Source of the DNA: Fen-1362 sp049516395
Lineage (GTDB): Bacteria; Planctomycetota; Phycisphaerae; Sedimentisphaerales; Anaerobacaceae
Length of the DNA: 64,000 nt
Assembly (NCBI GenBank): GCA_049516395.1
Contig: JBEKTD010000008.1
Location: forward strand, 1 to 64,000
Direction of reading: 5' to 3'
Below are positions 8,361-16,551 of this stretch, piece after piece (the first letter of the stretch is position 1; each line of letters opens with the position of its first letter). The notes beneath the pieces are model-generated. The model did not search any database, was not told the origin of the DNA, and saw only the letters and a list, made by a program, of their open reading frames with translations. A program made the position numbers and the translations under genes.

Positions 8361-9479
8361 TTAAAGCTTGTCAATCGCTCGTCGAAGCTCGTCACAGACA
8401 ATACCAATTTCGTCCTTGCTGAGATTATTGTAGAAAGGTAATGCGATGGTCCTTTCGGCGATTTTCTCGGTAACAGGGAAGTCGCCCGGCTTGAAGCCGA
8501 AACGCTCGACCATAAACGCCTGGAGATGAACTGGCGTAAAATAGTTGCTGACCTGTATGCCTGCGTCGCGCATCGTTTGCAAAACCTCCTCGCGATTCTG
8601 GCGAGTAAACCTGTCTGAGAGGCGAACAACAAAGACAAACCAATTGGTATCACAGCCAGCGGGTTCGGTCGGCACAATCAGACGGTCATCGCCGGCGAGG
8701 TTTTTCTGATACCATTTGGCGACCTGTTTGCGTTTGCGTTTTATTTCCTCGATTCTCGAAAGCTGAACAATACCCAAGGCACAGTTGATATCACTTAGGC
8801 GATAGTTGTAGCCCAGTCGCACGTGGCTGAGCCAGCCACCACCCGCCGCCCTGCCCTGATTGCGCAGTGAAACGCACATATCCGCAAGTTTATCGTTATC
8901 GGTGAGGATGATGCCGCCCTCGCCGGTGGTGATTTGCTTGTTGGGATAAAACGCAAAGGTGCAAATATCGCCGAAGGTGCCTGCCTTTTTGCCGTTCAGG
9001 ACTGAACCGAGCGCCTCACAGCTATCCTCGACAAACGCGAGTTTGTGCTTGTCGGCAATACTTCGATACTTATCGAAGTCGGCGGTACTGCCAAAGGCCT
9101 CGATAGGAATAATCGCCTTTGTTTTTTCTGTAATCTTCTTCTCAATTTGAGCCGGGTCAACGTTCAAAGTTACCGGGTCGATATCTGCAAAGACGGGCTT
9201 TGCGCCTACCATAAGGGCAACGTTCGAAGTGGAGATGAAGGTAAACGGCGTTGTAATTACCTCGTCACCCGGCCCGATACCGAGGGCGAGCATACACAGA
9301 TACAGGCCGCTTGTGCCGCTGTTGACGGCGACTGCTCGTTTCCTGCCTATATATTCAGCGAAGGCCTGCTCGAACTCGCCGAGTTTGGGACCAAGCGAAA
9401 GATTGTTACTTTTAAGCACATCGGTTACGGCCTGAATTTCCCTGTCAGTAATATCAGGACGAGACAAAAATATACGCAT
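8361..9479 (-). CDS. DegT/DnrJ/EryC1/StrS-family sugar aminotransferase
   Basis: A 372-residue PLP enzyme of the DegT/StrS family, which installs or removes amino groups on nucleotide-linked keto-sugars for surface glycans. Visible landmarks are 'AVNSGTSGLYLCMLALGIGPGDEVI' (positions about 50-75), 'FVEDSCEALGS' with the cofactor-contacting Asp, the PLP-lysine segment 'FAFYPNKQITTGEGG' near residue 185, and 'LGYNYRLSDINCALG'. The start has AAGGAG seven bases upstream. It stands alone and convergent with ECF module 2, with no glycosyltransferase or sugar epimerase beside it, so its sugar substrate cannot be inferred. Confidence 0.92.
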   Translation of the reverse strand: MRIFLSRPDITDREIQAVTDVLKSNNLSLGPKLGEFEQAFAEYIGRKRAVAVNSGTSGLYLCMLALGIGPGDEVITTPFTFISTSNVALMVGAKPVFADIDPVTLNVDPAQIEKKITEKTKAIIPIEAFGSTADFDKYRSIADKHKLAFVEDSCEALGSVLNGKKAGTFGDICTFAFYPNKQITTGEGGIILTDNDKLADMCVSLRNQGRAAGGGWLSHVRLGYNYRLSDINCALGIVQLSRIEEIKRKRKQVAKWYQKNLAGDDRLIVPTEPAGCDTNWFVFVVRLSDRFTRQNREEVLQTMRDAGIQVSNYFTPVHLQAFMVERFGFKPGDFPVTEKIAERTIALPFYNNLSKDEIGIVCDELRRAIDKL

Positions 9480-9739
9480 CCACGGCTCCTTAAAGTATCA
9501 AATGCAGGTTATACGAAAAGACAGATTTTACCATTCAGACCCAAGTTTGCCAAATACTTTCTGCCCGCCCCATTTTGGCCATCAGGAACTGTTTTGGCTT
9601 ATAGGACGTAGTAATAGAGGCGAAGGCCAATATCAGTAATGCGGTTTGGACTTGGGTTGGTTGTTCTAAACGGCATAGGTATTAAAACCGATAAATGACG
9701 TGTAAGTGGCAAAAAGCACGTTCTAAGAGGGATATAAAA

Positions 9740-10318
9740 ATGGCAAAAGGTAAGAACGTATTAACGACAGGTGATGTAGCGAAGATTTGCAACGTCGCGC
9801 CGAGAACAGTGTCCAAATGGTTCGACAGCGGGCAGTTGAAGGGCTATCGGATACCGGGAAGCAAAGACCGGCGGATACCAGTCAATGAGTTGATTCGGTT
9901 TATGAAGCAGAATAATATGCCGGTGCCGGCGCTGCCCGTCGGCAAAATGCGGGTTGTTATAGTAGACAGCAATGTCGAGTCGGCATCAAAACTGGCGGAG
10001 ACGCTGAAGACTAAATCGGACTACGAAGTGAGCATTGCGAAAAATAACTTTGAGACGGGAACCGCGGTCCAAAGATTTGAGCCGCACGTTTTGCTTGTTA
10101 ACCTGCTGGCAAAGGACATCGACACAGAGGAAATATGCAGGAATATCCGGTCGGACGAAGAGTTGCAGACCATCAAGGTAATCGCCCTTGTGAATCACCT
10201 GGCAGGCGGCGAAGCAGCAGCATTGCTGAATAAAGGGTTTGACGGATATGTTTCGATGCCCGCTGACGTTTCGGAGGTCGTCCGCAAAATAGAAGAAGCA
10301 ACCGCTATAATCTATTAG
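9740..10318 (+). CDS. Excisionase/MerR-like HTH protein with degenerate receiver domain
   Basis: A 192-residue protein. Residues 6-55 form a helix-turn-helix of the excisionase/MerR-like type ('LTTGDVAKICNVAPRTVSKW', 'YRIPGSKDRRIPVNELI'). Residues 69-190 form a CheY-like fold starting 'MRVVIVDSNVESA'. The receiver appears unable to be phosphorylated: the acceptor Asp position is Asn121 ('VLLVNLLAKD'), the switch Thr/Ser is Val151 ('IALVNH') and the conserved Lys is replaced in 'YVSMPAD' (Met173). It probably works as a phosphorylation-independent regulator. ATG 9740 has AGAGGG eight bases upstream. A terminator follows, so it is monocistronic. Confidence 0.85.
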   Translation: MAKGKNVLTTGDVAKICNVAPRTVSKWFDSGQLKGYRIPGSKDRRIPVNELIRFMKQNNMPVPALPVGKMRVVIVDSNVESASKLAETLKTKSDYEVSIAKNNFETGTAVQRFEPHVLLVNLLAKDIDTEEICRNIRSDEELQTIKVIALVNHLAGGEAAALLNKGFDGYVSMPADVSEVVRKIEEATAIIY

Positions 10319-10340
10319 CGGCAGGCAACGCAACAACTAA

Positions 10341-10370
10341 AAGAAGCCGGTATTATAGCCGGTTTCTTTC
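10341..10370 (+). terminator. Terminator after HTH-receiver gene
   Basis: AAGAAGCCGG (10341-10350) pairs with CCGGTTTCTT (10359-10368), with one G-T wobble, around an 8-nt loop. A T-rich tail (TCATTTTA) follows. It lies 22 nt after the stop codon. Confidence 0.75.
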
Positions 10371-10401
10371 ATTTTATCTCACTACGCTCAAATTTTTCTT
10401 C

Positions 10402-10429
10402 TTCAAAAAAACTCCTTTTCCCCTATAAT
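10402..10429 (+). promoter_or_regulatory. Sigma-70 type promoter of tRNA-Arg
   Basis: TTCAAA (10402-10407), 16-bp spacer, perfect TATAAT (10424-10429). It ends 10 bases before the mature tRNA 5' end, which would leave a very short leader. Confidence 0.6.
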
Positions 10430-10439
10430 AAGAGCGGTC

Positions 10440-10513
10440 GCGCTCGTAGCTCAGTTGGATAGAGCGCCGGTTTCCTAAACCGGAGGTCGTCAGTTCGAAT
10501 CTGGCCGGGCGCA
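10440..10513 (+). tRNA. tRNA-Arg, anticodon CCT
   Basis: A full cloverleaf can be drawn. The acceptor arm GCGCTCG pairs with CGGGCGC (one G-T pair). The D stem is GCTC/GAGC and the anticodon stem CCGGT/ACCGG with loop TTCCTAA. The T arm GTCAG/CTGGC has a TTCGAAT loop, and the discriminator base is A. The loop gives anticodon CCT, reading AGG arginine codons. CCA is not encoded. No integrase or direct repeat of the tRNA 3' end is nearby. Confidence 0.95.
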
Positions 10514-10652
10514 TTACAACCCTGTTTATATCGATTCTTTGCCGCATTTCCTTGCTATGGAATCTTGACATTTATGCTTGAGTCGGTTAAAATGCATTAG
10601 CTATCGATTAGTGCATTCTGCACCCATAAAAATGAAGAAAAAGGAGAATGGC

Positions 10653-13600
10653 GTGATCAGAATATCCTTTTCTATTGTTTTAGCATTTATTACTGCCTCT
10701 GCCTGCTATGGCGATTTGTGCGATAGCAATGTGCTTATCAGCAGTTTCGAAGACGGGACTTCGGATCCCATTACCAGCTGGGTGCCATCAGGACCATCAC
10801 TTATCGGCGGCCAAACCGTTGGCGTTACGGATGGCTCGAACAGCCTCGGTGTTTTAGGGCCTATCGGTTGGGGATTCATTGGGTCGCTTCCTGTCAATCC
10901 CGGCAACTTCATGGGCAACACAAAATTCAACATTGACATCACCACACTGGCTGCAAATTTCCCAGGAGATTCCGGAATAAATTTCGGTGTTGCTATTTGG
11001 GGCGACCAGATAAGCTGGCAACAGTGGGACGATGTTTTGCCTTCGTGGGCCGGAACCAATAAAGCAAACCGCACCATCACGATGACAGTTGATTACAATT
11101 CGATTAAACCAGCAACAACCCCATCATATGTGAATATTGCACTCTTCCAGAGCAGTTATTCGAATAATGGCCTGACAACTTACACTGCTTATTTAGACAA
11201 CATGAGACTGACAGGCGTGCCGGTAACATGTCCGGAGGGAATGACGCCCTTTGTGATTCCGTCTCAGCAAAATCCTGACTCGCTGATAGCCATACAAAAC
11301 CAGCCGATTGGCGGCGACAATATTAAAGACAGAATAGCGGCGACGGGCGACCATTTCACGAAAAATGGCGAACGAATCAAGATATGGGGAGTAAATTTAA
11401 CGTTCGGGGGAAATTTCCCCAGTCATTCGGACGCGAACACATCGGCACAGCGTCTGGCAACAGCAGGCGTAAACTCTGTTCGCTGCCATCATATGGACAC
11501 ATCGAATTATCCGAGCGGTATCTGGGACCCTACAGACGGAGCAACGATATATCCGGAAGCGCTTGACCGTTTTGATTACTACGTCAACGAAATGGCCAAG
11601 AGGGGTATTTATATCGACCTGAATCTGCATGTCGGTCGAAAGTACAGCCAGTATCTGGGTCTGCCTGACCCTTGTACGGATTATGACAAAATCGTCGACA
11701 TTTTCACGCCTGCGATTATAGCTGCCGAGAAAGATTACGCCACGCAAATGCTTAACCGTGTAAACCCTTACCGCAATATTCGCGTTGCCGACGACCCGGC
11801 AATCGCTTTCATTGAAATCACAAACGAAGACAGCTTCTTTATGTGGGATGGCCCCCAAAAGCTGCGAAGTCTGCCGGCGTATTACGCAAATATACTGCAA
11901 CAGCAATATAACACCTGGCTTTGCAACCAATACGGTGACACAAATGAACTGCGAAGTGTCTGGGATGCGAATGTTGAGCCGCTGGGAACAAATGTTATTA
12001 CAAGCTTCGAAAGAAATTTTAACGACCCCAATGTCAAAGCCAACGACAAATGGTATCTCGAACAGGACAATGGCTGCCAGGCGACTTTCACACTTGCGAC
12101 ATATCAATCGAGAACAGGAGCCAAACTTGCGCCAACTGTTATTGACAGTACCGACTGGCATCTGCAGATCATGCAAAACAACCTGCAATTGACAGCGGGA
12201 CAGTACTACACGCTTACCTTCGACGCCGTTGCCGAACAGCCGCGTTCGATATCGTGCAATGTGATGCAGGACCACGACCCATGGAGTGCCCTTGGCCTGT
12301 ATCAGCAGATTACACTGGGCACAACGTGGCAAACATTCACTTTCGGTTTCACCGCCACCGCCAGTGACAACAATGGCCGGGTAACATTCATCTTCGGAGC
12401 AAATACTACGCCGGTTTACATAACCAACGTGCAATTGTGCACCGGCGGACAAACCGGTCTTATGGCAGATGAATTTATTGAGACGGACATGGTGCGATTG
12501 TTTGTCAATGACGAGGTAGAAGAACGGACAATCGACGAATTGAGATTTCTCGCGGAAACCGAAAAGGCGTATTTCGACGATATGCGAAGCTTTATAAAAA
12601 ACGACCTTGGATGCAAGGCGTTAGTTACAGGAACGATTGTCTTCGGCCCGCTGGGACTCTACGCACAAAGCGATATGGACTACGTTGACAGTCACGCTTA
12701 CTGGCAGCACCCGGTATTCCCGGGGACAGCATGGGACCCCGTTAACTGGTATATCCAGCAAGAACCTATGACCGACGATATAAACGAAGCAACCCCCTTC
12801 GAGCTGGCGGGCTGCCGACTTGGCAAAAGCGATACCTACACAGGCAAACCATTTACGGTCAGCGAATACAGTCATCCCACCCCGTCAGACAGCCAGGCTT
12901 CCTGTGTGCCGATGCTTGCCTCTTTTGCGGCTGCTCAGGACTGGGACGGTATATGGTTTTTCTGTTATGACTCCGGCCCCAGTGAATGGAATGATAATTA
13001 CTTCGAAGGATATTTCGACATACTTAATAACCCTGCGAAATGGGGATTTTTCCCGGCTGGCGCTAGTATATTCCGATATAGCGGGATTGGTCCGGTAGGA
13101 AATACTCAATCTTATATTGCATTAACAAGCCCATCTTCGCCTGTGCCGGCTTTGGCAGAACAGTATCTAACATACAACAGCGACATGTTCGGAGTGCTTA
13201 CCCGCAATTCCAGCATAATCCGGCAGAACCTGCTTACAAAACGCATAACTAACGCCTTGTTTGAAACAGGAACCATTACAACGCCCTCCGAGCCGAACCA
13301 AACAACTGTAAACTGGCAAATCGGCAGCGACGGCAACGGGATATATACGGTGACAGGCAAATCAGCAAGGGTTTATGTCGGCCATAAAGAGAAGTTCCTT
13401 GCCGCAAGCAATAATACTATCGAAGTTAACGAGCCAAATTATGTTACGCTGACCATAACATCACTTGAGCCGGACTACACAATAAGCCCGCTGCCTCAAA
13501 AGAGGAAATTCCTCATTACTGCTATAGGCCGGTGCGAAAACATGGGGATGATATTCTCCGCAGACCGCACGACAGTAGGTTCAAACTGGGGGCACGTACC

Positions 13601-13955
13601 CGTTCTAATAGAACCGGTCCAAGCAACGATAAAAGTTCCGTTCAAGGGATTTAAATGTTATGCCCTGTCGCCTGACGGGACAATAAAAACCACTGTGCCG
13701 ACATACGTGGAAAATGGGCAGACAATTATTGAGTTGTCGCCGACATATCAAACTATGTGGTATCTCGTAACAGTATCAGGAGATGTAGATGGTGATGGGC
13801 AAGTGAACTTCCTGGATTTCAGCAAAATTGCACAATACTGGCACCAGAGCGAGCCATCGGTCGACATCGGCCCACTGCCTTTAGGTAACGGTATTGTGGA
13901 TTTTGAAGATCTTGCAGTATTCGCAGACACATGGCTTGTAAACCTTAATCCTTAG
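10653..13955 (+). CDS. Large secreted GH5-like glycoside hydrolase with internal CBM and dockerin-like tail
   Basis: About 1100 residues, exported. The GTG start at 10653 is chosen because AAGGAG (10641-10646) precedes it by 6 nt and it yields a compact signal peptide (IRISFSIVLAFITASACYG); upstream ATG 10632 lacks a ribosome site. Order of parts: beta-sandwich module (about 25-190); TIM-barrel hydrolase resembling GH5/GH-A clan ('IKIWGVNLTFGGNFP', 'GVNSVRCHHMDTS'), with candidate acid/base Glu391 in 'EITNEDSF'; a CBM4/9-like beta-sandwich inserted at about 450-595; continuation of the barrel with candidate nucleophile Glu near 737 in 'TVSEYSHP'. The C-terminus is an Asp-rich dockerin-like pair (GDVDGDGQVNFLDF, NGIVDFEDLAVF). 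The substrate is a plant-type polysaccharide by inference only. Confidence 0.82.
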   Translation: MIRISFSIVLAFITASACYGDLCDSNVLISSFEDGTSDPITSWVPSGPSLIGGQTVGVTDGSNSLGVLGPIGWGFIGSLPVNPGNFMGNTKFNIDITTLAANFPGDSGINFGVAIWGDQISWQQWDDVLPSWAGTNKANRTITMTVDYNSIKPATTPSYVNIALFQSSYSNNGLTTYTAYLDNMRLTGVPVTCPEGMTPFVIPSQQNPDSLIAIQNQPIGGDNIKDRIAATGDHFTKNGERIKIWGVNLTFGGNFPSHSDANTSAQRLATAGVNSVRCHHMDTSNYPSGIWDPTDGATIYPEALDRFDYYVNEMAKRGIYIDLNLHVGRKYSQYLGLPDPCTDYDKIVDIFTPAIIAAEKDYATQMLNRVNPYRNIRVADDPAIAFIEITNEDSFFMWDGPQKLRSLPAYYANILQQQYNTWLCNQYGDTNELRSVWDANVEPLGTNVITSFERNFNDPNVKANDKWYLEQDNGCQATFTLATYQSRTGAKLAPTVIDSTDWHLQIMQNNLQLTAGQYYTLTFDAVAEQPRSISCNVMQDHDPWSALGLYQQITLGTTWQTFTFGFTATASDNNGRVTFIFGANTTPVYITNVQLCTGGQTGLMADEFIETDMVRLFVNDEVEERTIDELRFLAETEKAYFDDMRSFIKNDLGCKALVTGTIVFGPLGLYAQSDMDYVDSHAYWQHPVFPGTAWDPVNWYIQQEPMTDDINEATPFELAGCRLGKSDTYTGKPFTVSEYSHPTPSDSQASCVPMLASFAAAQDWDGIWFFCYDSGPSEWNDNYFEGYFDILNNPAKWGFFPAGASIFRYSGIGPVGNTQSYIALTSPSSPVPALAEQYLTYNSDMFGVLTRNSSIIRQNLLTKRITNALFETGTITTPSEPNQTTVNWQIGSDGNGIYTVTGKSARVYVGHKEKFLAASNNTIEVNEPNYVTLTITSLEPDYTISPLPQKRKFLITAIGRCENMGMIFSADRTTVGSNWGHVPVLIEPVQATIKVPFKGFKCYALSPDGTIKTTVPTYVENGQTIIELSPTYQTMWYLVTVSGDVDGDGQVNFLDFSKIAQYWHQSEPSVDIGPLPLGNGIVDFEDLAVFADTWLVNLNP

Positions 13956-13976
13956 CAACCAGAGTAACATCTCAAC

Positions 13977-14447
13977 TTACGCGTTTTCAGTACATGCAGC
14001 TTTTTGAAGCTCAACAGTCGTATTTTCAGGGGCGTTGCCTGGTAGTTCGCTGAGTGTCCAGTATAAGTTGAGAACTTTCATCGCCTCAACAAATTTCCTG
14101 TAGTCCACTGGTTTTACTATGTAGCCGGCAACACATGCTTTGAAACTTTCCATTTTATCGCGGTCGTCTTTTGAGGTTGTCAGGACAACTACGGGTATTG
14201 GCCGCAATTCGTCATCAGCTTTCATAACCTTGAGAAACTCTATGCCGTTCATTTTAGGCATATTCAAATCGAGCAAAATAACGCAGGGCTTCTTGTCGAG
14301 ATGCTCTCTCAGATAGTTTAACGCCGCTTCGCCGTTGATTGCTCTGACCAACTCGTTGGTAACCTTAAGCTCGCTGAAGGCGCGTTTGACTGTCATAGCA
14401 TCAACACTATCGTCTTCGACAAGCAGTATCGGTCTCAAATTTCTCAT
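13977..14447 (-). CDS. Stand-alone response regulator receiver (Rcp1/CheY-like), copy 1
   Basis: A 156-residue single receiver domain with an intact active site: the acidic pair in 'LLVEDDSVDAMTVKRA', phosphoacceptor Asp in 'VILLDLNMPKMNGIEFL', Thr in 'VVVLTTS' and Lys in 'GYIVKPVDY'. The closing 'VLNLYWTLSELP' matches the C-terminal helix of Rcp1-type receivers that serve histidine or phytochrome-like kinases. No kinase is encoded nearby. It is a close paralogue of the gene at 14614-15075, sharing the N-terminal 'EDDSVDAMTVKRA' and the whole 'PCVILLDLNMPKMNGIEFLK' core, so the pair arose by tandem duplication. Confidence 0.92.
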   Translation of the reverse strand: MRNLRPILLVEDDSVDAMTVKRAFSELKVTNELVRAINGEAALNYLREHLDKKPCVILLDLNMPKMNGIEFLKVMKADDELRPIPVVVLTTSKDDRDKMESFKACVAGYIVKPVDYRKFVEAMKVLNLYWTLSELPGNAPENTTVELQKAACTENA

Positions 14448-14613
14448 CTATGCCCCCTTTGCAAATTTACTGGTAGCACATAAAACCTGGTAGGATTATC
14501 GGTACAAAACACAGCTGATTTGAGGAGAAAAACCGTTCTTTTGGAGGAGTGACAATACCGGCTTAGCCGCGGAAACAGTTTTGGGTAATTATGGGACCTG
14601 ACAATCTTGCCGA

Positions 14614-15075
14614 TCAGGGACAGGCCGCTTCTTTAGTTCCAACATCCTGCTTTTCAACCAGGTTGCAAGATGATTCGCTGAGTGTCCAGTAAAGGTTGAG
14701 TATCTTCATCGCATCGAGAAACCCCTTGTAATCTATCGGTTTGACTATATAGCCGGCAACACCATTGTCAAAACATTCGAGTTTATCCTTGTCGGCCCTG
14801 GATGCGGTGAGAACAACAACCGGGACACATTTCAATCTTGGGTCTGATTTTGCAATCTTAAGAAATTCAATGCCATTCATTTTGGGCATATTCAGGTCAA
14901 GAAGAATCACACAGGGCTCGGCTTTGGCGCTATTCTGCAAATACTCCAGCGCCTGCTCGCCGTCGCACACATGGACAAGGGGATTTTTGACGTCAAGGTC
15001 TTTCAACGCCCTCTTAACGGTCATCGCATCAACGCTGTCATCTTCCAAAAGAAGAACAGGTTTCAGGTCTCGCAT
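14614..15075 (-). CDS. Stand-alone response regulator receiver (Rcp1/CheY-like), copy 2
   Basis: A 153-residue receiver with the full phosphorylation set ('LLLEDDSVDAMTVKRA', 'ILLDLNMPKMNG', 'VVLTAS', 'GYIVKPIDY') and the same C-terminal 'ILNLYWTLSES'. Upstream sequences of the two copies also resemble each other: a purine-rich run followed by CCGTTCTTTTGGAGG-like at 14530-14550 and CCTGTTTTGGGGG at 15163-15175. The duplicated unit therefore probably included the control region. Differences cluster in the alpha1-beta2 stretch and the tail, which could give different partners. The 167-nt spacer between copies holds no other gene. Confidence 0.92.
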   Translation of the reverse strand: MRDLKPVLLLEDDSVDAMTVKRALKDLDVKNPLVHVCDGEQALEYLQNSAKAEPCVILLDLNMPKMNGIEFLKIAKSDPRLKCVPVVVLTASRADKDKLECFDNGVAGYIVKPIDYKGFLDAMKILNLYWTLSESSCNLVEKQDVGTKEAACP

Positions 15076-15218
15076 CTTTAAATTAAACTCCCGATAAAAA
15101 GACCCAAGAAAGGGCCTTGTGGAAAATATCGGCGCAACTGCCGTAGAATGTGATAAGGAAAACCCTGTTTTGGGGGCGTAATATTACTTAAGCTGGGCTG
15201 GTATTTTGGCGCAATGAC

Positions 15219-15233
15219 TGACAGAAACTGTCA
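15219..15233. promoter_or_regulatory. Small dyad upstream of receiver copy 2
   Basis: TGACAG-AAA-CTGTCA, a perfect 6-3-6 inverted repeat. It lies about 145 nt upstream of the receiver at 15075 and about 60 nt past the end of the small Cys-rich gene. It may be an operator. There is no T run, so it is not a typical terminator. Confidence 0.35.
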
Positions 15234-15292
15234 CAGATACGCCAATGCTGCAATTAAACCCAATTACCCTGACGCCGATTTATAGGACCCTA

Positions 15293-15478
15293 TTAGAGAA
15301 CTACGGGTTTGCACAGATTCTTATCGCTGGCAGCAACCCTGCCGCATATTTTGCATATAAATTTGGCGTTCTTTACAAGGGTCTTGTATTCCTTTGGATT
15401 ACTTATTTGATAGCCAAGATTGTTCAAATAACAAAGGTGTTTGTTGTGGCCGGCGTGCGGCATACTTGTTTTTGCCAT
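15293..15478 (-). CDS. Small conserved Cys-rich (zinc ribbon-like) protein
   Basis: A 61-residue protein with CxxC in 'FICKICGRVAASDKNLCKPV' plus a third cysteine, and a His/Cys-containing N-terminus (MPHAGHNKHLC). This can bind a Zn or Fe ion in rubredoxin-knuckle style. I recognise the 'C..CGRVA...NLC.PV.L' ending from small uncharacterised proteins of anaerobes and methanogens. GGAGAT stands nine bases before the ATG, which supports real translation. It is the last gene of the leftward Rrf2-hcp-permease run, 38 nt after the permease, so a role with the metal permease (metal delivery or sensing) is the simplest inference. Confidence 0.75.
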   Translation of the reverse strand: MAKTSMPHAGHNKHLCYLNNLGYQISNPKEYKTLVKNAKFICKICGRVAASDKNLCKPVVL

Positions 15479-15516
15479 TGTATTTATCTCCGTAAAAAAT
15501 CTTGCGAGTTAATCCT

Positions 15517-16530
15517 TTATTCTTTGGGTTTATGGATTATAGCAAACATCAGCACAATAAAAAGCACAACTGCTGAAATATACTCAATATTCCGCGGCAT
15601 CATCCAGCCATGATGAGCAGTGTGCGCGAGTGTAACACCGCTGATAATATAGTCGAGAATTATGCCGCTTAGCAATGCGCATCCGGCGACGGCAGCGAGA
15701 TAAGTTATCGCGGTGGCCCTGCCCATAATTTTCCAGATGGTAACAAAAGACGCGGCGTTGGTAGCAGGCCCTGTCATAAGGAAAACCAAAGCAGCCCCCG
15801 GACTCAACCCCTTTATCATCAGTGCGGCCGCTATCGGGACCGAAGCGGTTGCGCAAACATACATCGGTATTCCCAAAAGCATCATTACAAGCATCGGGAA
15901 AATGCCGGTTCCGAGTTTATCTGCAAAGAAGCCGTCGGGAACAAGGGCTGAAATAAAGGCAGCAATAACCAGACCAATCAGCATCGCCCTGCCGATATCG
16001 CGAGGAAGCGTGACAAAGCCATATTTGAATATTCGCGCAACAGGATTAGTTTTATGCTCACAGGAACAACATTCATCCTCGCAACTCTGATTTTGTTGTG
16101 AGCCGTTTTCGAGAGAATCGCCGAACAAATTGACCATCACGCCGCCGACTATGCCGGTAACAAACGCCGCTATCGGTCTGAATATGGCGAAGACCGGGCC
16201 AAGCAAGGCATACGTAACAAAAATGCTGTCAACGCCTGTTTGCGGAGTGGAGAGCAAAAATGACACCGCCGCCCCCCTGCTTGCTCCGTGTTTGCGAAGC
16301 GACATTGTTACGGGGATGACGCTGCACGAGCACAAGGGCAGAGGCACACCCAAAAGAGAGGCCTTGACCACTGGCCAAATCCCCCTGCCGCCGAGATGTT
16401 TTTCAACAAGCTGCTTCGATATAAGAACTCCCAGCAACCCCGCCATAAAGAAACCGAACAACAAATATGGCGACATCTCAAGAACCGTGTTCCAGAAGCC
16501 CATCGCTATCGATTTAACGAAATCTGTCAT
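15517..16530 (-). CDS. SO_0444-family Cu/Zn efflux permease (ArsP/DUF318-like)
   Basis: A 337-residue polytopic membrane protein with about eight to ten hydrophobic spans. The diagnostic stretch 'GVPLPLCSCSVIPVTMSLRK' near residue 60 carries the CxC cysteines, followed by 'SFLLSTPQTGVDSIFVTYAL'. A second half repeats the fold ('GIPMYVCATASVPIAAALM', 'VFLMTGPATNAASFV'). A cytoplasmic loop has a Cys/His cluster ('CEDECCSCEHK') likely to bind metal. Members of this family export Cu and Zn in Shewanella, and relatives export organoarsenicals. Its position after Hcp and a ferredoxin-like protein couples metal export to the nitrosative/oxidative stress genes here. Confidence 0.85.
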   Translation of the reverse strand: MTDFVKSIAMGFWNTVLEMSPYLLFGFFMAGLLGVLISKQLVEKHLGGRGIWPVVKASLLGVPLPLCSCSVIPVTMSLRKHGASRGAAVSFLLSTPQTGVDSIFVTYALLGPVFAIFRPIAAFVTGIVGGVMVNLFGDSLENGSQQNQSCEDECCSCEHKTNPVARIFKYGFVTLPRDIGRAMLIGLVIAAFISALVPDGFFADKLGTGIFPMLVMMLLGIPMYVCATASVPIAAALMIKGLSPGAALVFLMTGPATNAASFVTIWKIMGRATAITYLAAVAGCALLSGIILDYIISGVTLAHTAHHGWMMPRNIEYISAVVLFIVLMFAIIHKPKE

Positions 16531-16551
16531 AAACTATCCGGCTAAGGCCGG

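Noticed and set aside
9045..9611. Plus-strand open frame overlapping the DegT-type aminotransferase
   Set aside because: The minus-strand aminotransferase has full family motifs; the opposite frame has none.
10440..10700. tRNA-Arg as an integration site for a genomic island
   Set aside because: No integrase, no repeat of the tRNA 3' end and no shift in gene style after the tRNA.
11397..12452. Long antisense open frame (351 codons) opposite the large hydrolase
   Set aside because: It lies wholly inside a clear hydrolase gene, has no ribosome site or recognisable domain, and has the Arg/Val/Cys-rich composition of a reverse-frame shadow.
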